Assembly (NCBI GenBank): GCA_039927975.1
Contig: JBDSTZ010000426.1
Location: 1-11,775, forward strand
DNA length: 11,775 nt
Source of the DNA: JBDSTZ01 sp039927975
GTDB lineage: Bacteria > Pseudomonadota > Gammaproteobacteria > Burkholderiales > Burkholderiaceae_D
Direction of reading: 5' to 3'
A program made the translations under genes and the position numbers. The notes beneath the pieces are model-generated. The model was not told the DNA's origin, made no database searches, and worked only from the letters and a program-made list of their open reading frames with translations. Of this stretch, positions 1 to 6,567 are shown piece after piece (positions within the stretch are counted from its first letter, which is position 1; each line of letters opens with the position of its first letter).

Positions 1-731
1 CAGCGCTTGTCGATTTCCAGCGCCTCGCCCTGCAGGCTGGAGGTGAGGGCGTCGCGGATCGGCTCGATCATCGAGTAGGGCATGCAGAAGTGGATCTGGC
101 CCGACACCGAGCCGAGCTCGACGGTAAACGTCGACGACACCACCACCTCGTTCGGCGTGGCGATGTTGGCGAACTGGGTGTTCATCTCGGAACGGATATA
201 TTCGAACTCGACTGGAAACACCGGTTCCCACGACTTGGTGTAGGCCTCGAACACGATATCGAGGATGCGCAGGATGATGCGCTGCTCGGTCTGGGTGAAG
301 TCGCGTCCCTCGACGCGGGTGTGGAAGCGGCCGTCGCCGCCGAACAGGTTGTCGACCAGCAGGAACACCAGGCCCGGATCGAACACCATCAGGGCGGTGC
401 CGCGCAGCGGCTTCATGTGCACCAGGTTGAGGTTGGTGGGCACCACCAGATTGCGGATGAACTCGCTGTACTTGCTGACCCGCACCGAGCCGACCGACAC
501 TTCGGCGCTGCGGCGCAGGAAGTTGAACAGGCCGACCCGCAGCAACCTGGCGAAGCGCTCGTTGATGATCTCGAGCGTCGGCATGCGGCCGCGCACGATG
601 CGCTCTTGCGTGGCCAGGTTGTAGGTGCGAACTCCCGTGGTTTCTTCAGGCGCGGCAGCGTCGTCCTGATCACCGTTGACGCCCTTGAGGAGGGCGTCGA
701 CTTCTTCCTGGGAGAGGAAATTATCGGCCAT
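1..731 (-). CDS. fliM: Flagellar motor switch protein FliM (partial, C-terminus beyond left edge)
   Basis: FliM forms the middle of the cytoplasmic C-ring and binds phosphorylated CheY to reverse rotation. The frame runs from ATG at 731 to the window edge without a stop and gives 243 residues of a protein that is usually about 330 long. The N-terminal CheY-binding segment LSQEEVDALL is at residues 6-15. The FliM middle domain follows, with ERIVRGRMPTLEIINERFAR at about 43-62 and the FliG-contacting GGDG motif at 131-134. The missing part is the C-terminal FliN-like domain. The start lies 6 bp after the fliL stop, which suggests co-translation; no clear Shine-Dalgarno sequence is visible. fliN, fliO, fliP, fliQ and fliR would be expected further left. 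The identification is very secure. Confidence 0.97.
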   Translation of the reverse strand, partial: MADNFLSQEEVDALLKGVNGDQDDAAAPEETTGVRTYNLATQERIVRGRMPTLEIINERFARLLRVGLFNFLRRSAEVSVGSVRVSKYSEFIRNLVVPTNLNLVHMKPLRGTALMVFDPGLVFLLVDNLFGGDGRFHTRVEGRDFTQTEQRIILRILDIVFEAYTKSWEPVFPVEFEYIRSEMNTQFANIATPNEVVVSSTFTVELGSVSGQIHFCMPYSMIEPIRDALTSSLQGEALEIDKR

Positions 732-737
732 GATGGG

Positions 738-1238
738 TTACTGGATGATGAAGGACGTAAACAGCACGTCGCTCACGTGTTGCGGTTCGCCCTTGTCGAC
801 AAAGGGTTGCTTGGCGGCGGCGATGATTTCCTTCGCCAGCAGTTTCTTGCCGTCGACGGTGGAAATCTCCGAGGCCTTCTTGCCCGACAGGATCAGCAGC
901 ACGCGGCTGCGGATCTTCGGCATATTGTCCTTGATGATGGCCACCTCGTCGGCGTTCTGCACTTGCAGGGTGAAAGTGATCTGCAGATACTGGTCGCCGT
1001 TTTCCGGCTGCAGGTTGACGGTGAACGCTTCGATCGGCACGTATTCCGGCTTTTCGGCCTTGACCGTCTTGTGCTCGGCGCCGGCCGGCTTGCTCTGCGT
1101 GAAATACCACGCGCCGCCGCCGGCCGCGCCAAGCACGAGCACACCCAATACCGCGATCAGCATCAGCTTCTTCTTGGAAGACTTGGGCGCTGCGACCTCG
1201 GCTTTGGGATCAGCTTTCATTTTTGCATTCGCTTTCAA
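738..1238 (-). CDS. fliL: Flagellar basal body-associated protein FliL
   Basis: FliL is a single-pass inner-membrane protein that surrounds the stator units and supports motor torque. The 166-residue product has a short Lys/Ala-rich cytoplasmic head, a lysine cluster (SKKK, 21-24), one membrane helix at about 25-46, and a periplasmic FliL domain with the typical stretch EAFTVNLQPENGDQYLQITF. Its length fits the family. The start is uncertain. TTG at 1238 has GGAG only 4 bp upstream (minus strand), while the in-frame ATG at 1220 (160 residues) lacks a convincing ribosome site. It is the first gene after a gap of about 360 bp from fliK and is followed 6 bp later by fliM, so it may head a fliLM-type operon. 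No frameshift or missing segment is seen. Confidence 0.95.
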   Translation of the reverse strand: MKANAKMKADPKAEVAAPKSSKKKLMLIAVLGVLVLGAAGGGAWYFTQSKPAGAEHKTVKAEKPEYVPIEAFTVNLQPENGDQYLQITFTLQVQNADEVAIIKDNMPKIRSRVLLILSGKKASEISTVDGKKLLAKEIIAAAKQPFVDKGEPQHVSDVLFTSFIIQ

Positions 1239-1273
1239 AATACTCCGTGGTGCTGTGAGTGGATGATGCCGCC

Positions 1274-1287
1274 ATTATGTCATTATC
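1274..1287 (-). promoter_or_regulatory. Possible promoter -10 region upstream of fliL
   Basis: The minus strand reads GATAAT (1282-1287) and CATAAT (1274-1279) in an AT-rich patch 36-50 bp upstream of the fliL start, inside an otherwise GC-rich window. Either resembles a sigma-70 -10 hexamer. No good -35 hexamer sits at 16-18 bp, and no sigma-28 or sigma-54 consensus was recognised. This is a guess supported mainly by position and base composition. Confidence 0.25.
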
Positions 1288-1419
1288 GTGAATAAAGATC
1301 AGTCGGGATGCGTTGAAAAGAGGGAATATCCAGAGCCAGCTCGTGGCTTGAGCGGCACATCCTTGACTGATACACAAGCCGGCTGGCGGCGCCGGCAATA
1401 TTCATTGGGACTATGCCAA

Positions 1420-1434
1420 TTGGCGGATCGCCAA
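1420..1434. repeat. Small inverted repeat in the fliK-fliL gap
   Basis: TTGGCG-GAT-CGCCAA is a perfect 6-bp inverted repeat with a 3-base loop. It partly overlaps the perfect palindrome GCCAATTGGC at 1415-1424. It could be a protein-binding site or a weak hairpin in the fliL leader; nothing in the sequence decides between these, and chance is possible. Confidence 0.35.
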
Positions 1435-1451
1435 ATGCATCGCCAATTCAC

Positions 1452-1552
1452 CGTCATCCCCGCGCAGCACCCAGCGTCATCCCCGCGCAGGCGGGGATCC
1501 ATACCACGCATGCGCGACGAGGGTATGGATTCCCGCCTGCGCGGGAACGACG
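1452..1552. repeat. Composite inverted repeat of dRS3-like units between fliK and fliL
   Basis: Two 31-bp arms at 1475-1505 and 1522-1552 are inverted copies matching at 28 of 31 positions, separated by 16 bp. Each arm contains its own small hairpin: ATCCCCGC-GCAG-GCGGGGAT at 1479-1498 and a near copy, ATTCCCGC-CTGC-GCGGGAAC, at 1529-1548. A third, truncated unit of 16 bp (1452-1467) directly repeats the start of the left arm (1475-1490). The 6-8-6 pattern resembles the Neisseria dRS3 repeat (ATTCCC-N8-GGGAAT), and similar GTCATTCCCGCG repeats are common in betaproteobacterial intergenic regions. The element lies 45 bp beyond the fliK stop, so in RNA it could fold strongly and end or protect the fliF-K transcript. 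That role is inferred. The rest of the gap (1239-1451) shows no gene. Confidence 0.8.
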
Positions 1553-1596
1553 TTGGAGGAGTCAGCGGACTAGCGATCAAGGGCTTCGGCTCGACC

Positions 1597-2916
1597 TCAG
1601 GCGAAGGTGTCGACCAGTCCCAGCGCACCCGATCTGACCGTGCTGCCGGCCACGACCTCGCTCGCACCGCCGCCATCGCGCCCGTTGCCGCGCCCATGAT
1701 GCGCGCCGCCGCGTCCCGCTTCGCCCTGCGCCTGGCGCTGTTCCTGCGCGCCGGCGTTGACCGTCGCGCTACCCAGCGCAATGCCGTTCTCCCCCATCAT
1801 GTCGCGCAGCTTGGGCAGCGCGTCTTCGAGCGCCTGGCGCACTTCCGGCTGCGCCGCGCTGAAGGTCACGCTGGCCTGGTCGTTGGTGACGTTCAGGACC
1901 ACCTGCATCGGCCCCAGGTCGGGCGGGTTCAAGGTCAGGGTCGCGCTTTGCTCCTTGCCGGCCACCATCCAGATGATCTTCTGGCCCACCTGGTTATCCC
2001 AGGCCGGGGTACCGACGCGGGCGGCGATCTTGTCGGTCGCCGGCAGGCTGGCCTGCGGGGCCAGCGCCAGGCTGGCCTGCTGGACCTGGGCGCTGACCGG
2101 CGCGGCCGGCGCCGCGTCCTTCAAGGCCGCCGGTTCGGCGAGCTCGCGCGTGTGCAGCGCCACCACCGGCGCGGCGACAGCGGCGGCGGGACGGGCGCCT
2201 GGCGCCGCAGCCGCGCCGGCGCGATCCGGCTTGGCGTCGGTCGCAGTGTCGCCGGCGGCCAGTTTGAGTTTGTCGAGGCCTGTCAAGGCGGCGGCGTCGT
2301 GCGGCTCTGTCTGTGCGGCGGTGTCGGGCAGGGCGAACCCGGTGACCGCAGCCGGTTCGGCGCCGTCCTCTGCGATCGCTGCATCCGGCAGGGCGGCGGC
2401 CGGCAGCGCGACGGCGGCGGTGGCCAGTTCGGCCGGCGCCGCGCGCGCACTGGTGAGTGTGTCGGTGGCGACGGCGGGTGCCGCTGCGGCGGCGGGCGCC
2501 AGCGCCGGCTGATTGAAGCTGGCGACCAGCAGCATCAGGTCGGCCATCGGGTTCGCACCCTGGGTGTCGGTGGCCGCATCGGCGCCGCGCTTGTCGGCGC
2601 CTTCGCCCTGCGCGCCGGCGGCGTCGCTGGCGCTGGCGGCCTTGCCCGTGTCGGCGCTGGCCGGCGCGTCGGCCTGGCTGCCCGCGTCGGCGCTCTTGGC
2701 CTCGTCGGTCTGTTTCGGCGCCGGCTTGGCGCTCTCGGCCTGCTTGGCGGCCGGCGCCGGTTTGCCTGGCGCCGGCGTGTTCTGGCGCTGCGCGATCTGC
2801 TGCGAGAGGGCCTGGCTGAACTGGCCGGCGTCGGGCGCGGCGGCGTTGACCCCGCGCGCGCGAGCGGGGCGGGCGCTTGCGCCGGAAACCTGGATCGGGA
2901 GGGACGGTGTTTGCAT
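1597..2916 (-). CDS. fliK: Flagellar hook-length control protein FliK
   Basis: FliK is the exported ruler that measures hook length and makes FlhB switch export from rod/hook to filament proteins. The 439-residue product starts at ATG 2916. Residues 1-290 are a low-complexity, Ala/Pro-rich region expected of the extended ruler part, including a run of K/P/A/E/Q at about 50-110. A compact C-terminal Flg_hook domain begins at about 294, with the diagnostic LTLNPPDLG at 327-335 and the helix around VRQALEDALPKLRDMM. The tail after about 390 is rich in Gly, His and Arg. It lies 73 bp after fliJ and is the last gene of the fliFGHIJK run. A second FliK-like gene lies at 10096-11316, but this one, linked to fliJ, is the likely true hook ruler. 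Confidence 0.95.
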   Translation of the reverse strand: MQTPSLPIQVSGASARPARARGVNAAAPDAGQFSQALSQQIAQRQNTPAPGKPAPAAKQAESAKPAPKQTDEAKSADAGSQADAPASADTGKAASASDAAGAQGEGADKRGADAATDTQGANPMADLMLLVASFNQPALAPAAAAAPAVATDTLTSARAAPAELATAAVALPAAALPDAAIAEDGAEPAAVTGFALPDTAAQTEPHDAAALTGLDKLKLAAGDTATDAKPDRAGAAAAPGARPAAAVAAPVVALHTRELAEPAALKDAAPAAPVSAQVQQASLALAPQASLPATDKIAARVGTPAWDNQVGQKIIWMVAGKEQSATLTLNPPDLGPMQVVLNVTNDQASVTFSAAQPEVRQALEDALPKLRDMMGENGIALGSATVNAGAQEQRQAQGEAGRGGAHHGRGNGRDGGGASEVVAGSTVRSGALGLVDTFA

Positions 2917-2939
2917 GGTCGCTATCGTTTTCGGTTGGT

Positions 2940-2955
2940 CCGCCGGTGTCGGCGG
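2940..2955. repeat. Short GC-rich hairpin between fliJ and fliK
   Basis: CCGCCG-GTGT-CGGCGG is a perfect 6-bp stem with a 4-base loop in the 73-bp fliJ-fliK gap, starting 24 bp upstream of the fliK ATG. No T-run follows on the minus strand, so it is not a standard terminator. It might lower fliK expression relative to fliJ, but the effect is inferred. Confidence 0.4.
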
Positions 2956-2989
2956 ATATACAGCAAAGGTTCGGGGCCAGGATTCGGTG

Positions 2990-3436
2990 CTAGGCGCCGC
3001 GCTTGTAATAGGCCTGGCGCGCCGCGTGTTCGTCCATCAGTTTCTGGTCCCGCTTGTTCTCCACGCGCAGCGCTTCGGCCGCCGCGCGTTCGTTGAGCGT
3101 GCGGTACGACAGCCGCTTGCGCTCGCATTCCTGCCAGGCGGCTTTTTCAAGGCCGCTCTTGTACTGCGCATGCTTGACCACTTCCTGCTGACCGTTGATA
3201 GCGTTGTCCAGCTTGTCCATGAAGGCGACGAAATTCCGGTAGGCCATCGGCGTGATGCCCGCCACCTGGGCGCCTTCGAGCCGGCGCGCGTAATCGTCGC
3301 GGTAACCGAACAGCATGGTCAGCTTCTGCTGCGCCTCGTCGACCGCCTTGAGCGCCGCGCCCAGCCGCTTGGCGGCGTCGTCGGCCTCGCGCTGGGCCAG
3401 TTCGATCAGGGTATCAAGTGCTGAACGGGTGGCCAT
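2990..3436 (-). CDS. fliJ: Flagellar export protein FliJ
   Basis: FliJ is the coiled-coil central stalk of the export ATPase complex. It sits in the FliI hexamer and contacts FlhA. The 148-residue product is of normal length and almost entirely helical and charged, beginning MATRSALDTLIELAQREADD with heptad-like spacing throughout and a C-terminus rich in Arg, Lys and Gln. It has no membrane segment. The start is ATG at 3436, 35 bp after the fliI stop. Sequence conservation in FliJ is low, so the call rests on size, coiled-coil character and its place between fliI and fliK. A perfect TATAAT (minus strand, 3445-3450) lies just upstream but has no -35 partner. Confidence 0.92.
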   Translation of the reverse strand: MATRSALDTLIELAQREADDAAKRLGAALKAVDEAQQKLTMLFGYRDDYARRLEGAQVAGITPMAYRNFVAFMDKLDNAINGQQEVVKHAQYKSGLEKAAWQECERKRLSYRTLNERAAAEALRVENKRDQKLMDEHAARQAYYKRGA

Positions 3437-3471
3437 AATGGGTGATTATAGGAGCGCGCCGGGCGCCGCCA

Positions 3472-4923
3472 TCAGTCGAAAAGAGAGGTAAGTTGGCCCA
3501 AGCTCTCAAGCATGCCGACCTTGTCGGTGATTTCCTGGCACAGGAAATGCTCGATCTTCTCGTTCAGGGCGATCGCCTGGTCGAGCACGGGGTCGCTGCC
3601 GGGGGCGTAGGCGCCCACCGCGATCAGGTCGCGCGAGCGCTCGTAGCGCGAGTAGAGCTGTTTCAGGCGCCGCGCCGCGTGCTGGTGCGAGGGACTGGTG
3701 ATCGAGTGCATGGCGCGGCTGATCGACTGTTCGATGTCGATCGCCGGGTAGTGGCCGGCTTCGGCCAGACGCCGGTTGAGCACGAAGTGGCCGTCCAGGA
3801 TCGCGCGCGCCGAGTCGGCGATCGGGTCCTGCTGGTCGTCGCCCTCGGTCAGCACGGTGTAGAACGCGGTGATCGAACCGCCGCCTTCGAGCCCGTTGCC
3901 GGCCCGTTCGACCAGCACCGGCAGCTTGGCGAACACCGACGGCGGGTAGCCCTTGGTGGCGGGCGGCTCGCCGATCGCCAGCGCGATCTCGCGCTGCGCC
4001 ATCGCATAGCGGGTTAGTGAATCCATGATCAACAGGACGTTCTGGCCCTGGTCGCGGAAGTGTTCGGCGATGGTGGTGGCGTAGGCCGCGCCCTGCAGGC
4101 GCATCAGCGGCGGCGCGTCGGCCGGCGCGGCCACCACCACCGAGCGGCGCATGCCCTCGGGACCGAGAATCTGTTCGATGAATTCCTTGACCTCGCGGCC
4201 ACGCTCGCCGATCAGGCCGACGACGATCACGTCGGCGGTGGTGTAGCGCGCCATCATCCCCAGCAGGACCGACTTGCCCACGCCGGAACCGGCGAACAGG
4301 CCGAGGCGCTGGCCACGGCCGACGGTGAGCATGGAATTGATGACCCGCACGCCGACATCGAGCGTCTCGACGATGGGCGCGCGGTCGAGCGGATTGGCGG
4401 GGCGCACATTGATCGGCGCGCTGTCCTCGGCGTTGAGCGGTCCGAGGTTGTCGAGCGGGCGGCCGGCGCCGTCGAGCACGCGGCCAAGCAGGCTGGCGCC
4501 GACCGGCAGGTGGCGCGCGCGGTCGCTCGGGCGCCGGCGCGGATGGTTGACGGTGCCCGGGCGCGGCACGCTGGCCTCGACCGGGAACACGCGGGTGCCG
4601 GGGACAATGCCTTCGACGTCCGACTGCGGCATCAGGAACAGGCGCTCGCCGTCGAAGCCGACCACCTCGGCCTCGACCCGGCTGCCGTTCTGCATGGGGA
4701 TGGTGCAGGCGCTGCCGACGGCCAGCTTGAGGCCGACGCATTCCATCACCAGGCCTGCCACGCGGGTGACGCGGCCGCAGATCTGCATCGGCTCGACGAA
4801 GCCGACCAGCGCGTCGCAATCCTTCAGGTAGGCGCGCCAGCGCGCGGTGTGTTTGTCAACGACGCGTTCGACCACGCGCTCGCCGGCATGGTCGCCGGCC
4901 GATGCGCCGACGGCGTCGCTCAT
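3472..4923 (-). CDS. fliI: Flagellum-specific ATPase FliI
   Basis: FliI is the cytoplasmic F1-beta-like ATPase that helps unload substrates and chaperones at the flagellar export gate. Counting from ATG 4923 (483 residues), an N-terminal beta-barrel domain is followed by Walker A AGSGVGKS at 211-218, the catalytic-loop GERGRE at 239-244, Walker B LLIMD at 297-301 followed by SLTRYAMAQREI, and the C-terminal helical domain. All key residues are present. ATG 4923 overlaps the fliH stop in an ATGA junction, the usual translational-coupling arrangement. An in-frame ATG at 4935 would add four residues and cannot be excluded. It is followed by fliJ after 35 bp. The identification is secure; FliI is distinguished from virulence-type ATPases by its fli neighbours. 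Confidence 0.97.
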   Translation of the reverse strand: MSDAVGASAGDHAGERVVERVVDKHTARWRAYLKDCDALVGFVEPMQICGRVTRVAGLVMECVGLKLAVGSACTIPMQNGSRVEAEVVGFDGERLFLMPQSDVEGIVPGTRVFPVEASVPRPGTVNHPRRRPSDRARHLPVGASLLGRVLDGAGRPLDNLGPLNAEDSAPINVRPANPLDRAPIVETLDVGVRVINSMLTVGRGQRLGLFAGSGVGKSVLLGMMARYTTADVIVVGLIGERGREVKEFIEQILGPEGMRRSVVVAAPADAPPLMRLQGAAYATTIAEHFRDQGQNVLLIMDSLTRYAMAQREIALAIGEPPATKGYPPSVFAKLPVLVERAGNGLEGGGSITAFYTVLTEGDDQQDPIADSARAILDGHFVLNRRLAEAGHYPAIDIEQSISRAMHSITSPSHQHAARRLKQLYSRYERSRDLIAVGAYAPGSDPVLDQAIALNEKIEHFLCQEITDKVGMLESLGQLTSLFD

Positions 4924-5579
4924 GGCCCCAGCCATTCCATGTTTTTACCCAGCGCGGTCGCCAGTCGTTGCCAGCGCGCCCCGGCCTGGGCGTCGATTTG
5001 GTTGCTGGCGGTATCGAGCTTGCAGCCGCCGCGCGTGATGGCCGGGTCGGGGACCACGCGCCAGCCGCCCTTGTCGAGTTCTTCGCCGATGCCGTCGCGG
5101 ACGATCTGGACGTCGTCCGGATGGAGCAGCAGCAGGGCCGGCTGCTGCAGCACCGGCAGGTATTCGATCGCCTCGCGCACCACCGGGATGATCAGCTCGG
5201 GTTTGACTTCCAGCGCGCTCCTGACCATGCTCTTGGCCAGGTGCAGCGCCAGTTCCAGCACGTCGTTGGCGATGGTTTCATCGGCCTGGGCGACCGCCGT
5301 GCCGAAGGTGACGGCGATCGACTGCAGGTGTTCGAGTTCGCGCGCGGCGTCGGCGCGGCCGATCGCCAGGCCGTCGGCGTAACCGGCAGCGTGGCCCTCG
5401 TCGTAGCCGATCAGGCGCGCTTCCTCGGTGGCGGCGGCGATCTGGTCGGGCGTGGGACCCTGCGGCACCGGCGGCGGCGCGGGCGCGCGTTTGGCGGCCG
5501 TGCTCGGACGGTCGTCGCCGAAGGAGTTCATCTCCCAGCGCTGGTAGGCGCTTTGCAGTTCTTTGGGCGTATCAGACAA
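4920..5579 (-). CDS. fliH: Flagellar assembly protein FliH
   Basis: FliH is the peripheral stalk and negative regulator of FliI and tethers the ATPase to FliN in the C-ring. The start chosen is TTG at 5579: AAGGTGAGG at 5586-5594 (minus strand) is a good ribosome site 6 bp upstream, and the protein then begins MSDTPKELQSAYQRWEM. Alternatives are GTG at 5591 or 5600. The product is 219 residues. It shows the hallmark GxxxG repeat with glycines at 58, 62, 66, 70 and 74, then a long helix and a C-terminal domain resembling the F1 delta subunit. An aromatic YQRW patch at 12-15 fits the FliN-binding N-terminus known for FliH. The gene overlaps the fliG end by 8 bp and the fliI start by 4 bp. Confidence 0.95.
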   Translation of the reverse strand: MSDTPKELQSAYQRWEMNSFGDDRPSTAAKRAPAPPPVPQGPTPDQIAAATEEARLIGYDEGHAAGYADGLAIGRADAARELEHLQSIAVTFGTAVAQADETIANDVLELALHLAKSMVRSALEVKPELIIPVVREAIEYLPVLQQPALLLLHPDDVQIVRDGIGEELDKGGWRVVPDPAITRGGCKLDTASNQIDAQAGARWQRLATALGKNMEWLGP

Positions 5580-6567
5580 ACGAATCCTCACCTTTTCCAC
5601 CTAATACGATCTGGCCTTCGTCGGCCAGGCGGCGCACGATCTGCAGGATCTGCTTTTGCTGCGCCTCGACCTCGGACAGGCGCACCGGCCCTTTCGATTC
5701 GAGGTCTTCGCGCATCATCTCACCGGCGCGCTGCGACATGTTGCGGAAGATTTTCTCGCGCAGGTCCTGCGAGGCGCCCTTGAGCGCGATGATCAGCATC
5801 TCGGACTGCACCTCGCGCAGCAGCAGCTGGATGCCGCGGTCGTCGATGTCGATCACGTTATCGAACACGAACATCTCGTCCATGATCTTCTGCGCCATGT
5901 CGTTGTCGTAGTTCTTGATGTTGTCCATCACCGAACCCTCTTGTTCGCCGCTCATGAAGTTGAGGATCTCGGCGGCCGCGCGCACCCCGCCCAGCGAAGA
6001 CTTCTTGATATTCTCGTTGCCCGACAAGAGCTTGGTCAGCACGTCGTTCAGTTCGCGCAGCGCGGCCGGCTGCACGCCGTCGAGGGTGGCGATGCGCAGC
6101 ACCACGTCGTTGCGCAGGCGGTCGGAAAAATTGCCGAGGATTTCGCAGGCCTGGTCGCGTTCGAGGTGGACCAGGATGGTGGCGATGATCTGCGGGTGCT
6201 CGTTGCGAATCAGTTCGGCCACCGAGGAGGCGTCCATCCACTTGAGGCTCTCGATGCCGGAGGCGTCCTTGCCGCCCAGGATGCGCGAGAGCAGCACCGA
6301 GGCCTTGTCGTCGCCCAGCGCCTTGGTCAGCACCTGGCGGATGTACTCGTCGGAGTCGAGACCGACCGTCGAATTGAGTTCGGTCTGGGCGCGGAAGGAG
6401 TCGAGCACGCCGACCACCTGCTCGTGCTGCACGCTCTTCATGGTGGCCATCGCGGCGCCGAGTTTCAGCACTTCGCGCGGGCCCAGGAAGCGCATCACCT
6501 CGGCCGCCTCGAACTCGCCGATGGCGAGCATCAGGATGGCGGCCTTGTGGATTCCATTGTCATTCAT
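5572..6567 (-). CDS. fliG: Flagellar motor switch protein FliG
   Basis: FliG is the rotor protein that links the FliF ring to FliM and takes torque from the MotA stator. The 331-residue product has the three usual domains. The middle-domain EHPQ motif is at 123-126, the hinge-linked MFVF at 232-235, and the C-terminal torque helix follows, with K263 and the charged run RNMSQRAGEMMREDLESKGP at about 275-294. R280, E287 and D288 align by eye with the charged torque residues of the E. coli protein. Start ATG 6567 overlaps the fliF stop by 8 bp, and the 3' end overlaps fliH. No key residue is missing, and this is an ordinary proton-motor-type FliG. Confidence 0.98.
   Translation of the reverse strand: MNDNGIHKAAILMLAIGEFEAAEVMRFLGPREVLKLGAAMATMKSVQHEQVVGVLDSFRAQTELNSTVGLDSDEYIRQVLTKALGDDKASVLLSRILGGKDASGIESLKWMDASSVAELIRNEHPQIIATILVHLERDQACEILGNFSDRLRNDVVLRIATLDGVQPAALRELNDVLTKLLSGNENIKKSSLGGVRAAAEILNFMSGEQEGSVMDNIKNYDNDMAQKIMDEMFVFDNVIDIDDRGIQLLLREVQSEMLIIALKGASQDLREKIFRNMSQRAGEMMREDLESKGPVRLSEVEAQQKQILQIVRRLADEGQIVLGGKGEDSFV
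5586..5594 (-). promoter_or_regulatory. Ribosome binding site deciding the fliH TTG start
   Basis: AAGGTGAGG on the minus strand lies 6 bp before the TTG at 5579 and inside the 3' end of fliG. It is the best Shine-Dalgarno match near the fliH start and favours TTG over the upstream GTG codons, which lack such a site. Confidence 0.6.

Noticed and set aside
90..1295. A 401-codon plus-strand frame antisense to fliM and fliL
   Set aside because: It covers two confidently identified genes and their junction; its sequence is typical antisense composition.
1210..1398. A 62-codon minus-strand frame overlapping the fliL start
   Set aside because: No ribosome site or family resemblance; it overlaps the fliL leader and start and is probably chance.
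1452..1552. Possible CRISPR array or insertion-sequence end
   Set aside because: The repeats are inverted and hairpin-forming, there are no regular spacers, and no transposase is nearby; a small intergenic repeat family explains it better.
1288..3096. A 602-codon plus-strand frame antisense to fliK
   Set aside because: It is Arg/Gly-rich, crosses the intergenic repeat and is the shadow of a GC-rich coding region.
3445..3450. Perfect TATAAT on the minus strand just upstream of fliJ
   Set aside because: No -35 hexamer at 16-18 bp, and it lies in a 35-bp gap inside a tight operon; probably chance.
4060..5382. A 440-codon plus-strand frame antisense to fliI and fliH
   Set aside because: It lies opposite two secure genes; composition is His/Arg/Ala-rich with no motif or ribosome site.
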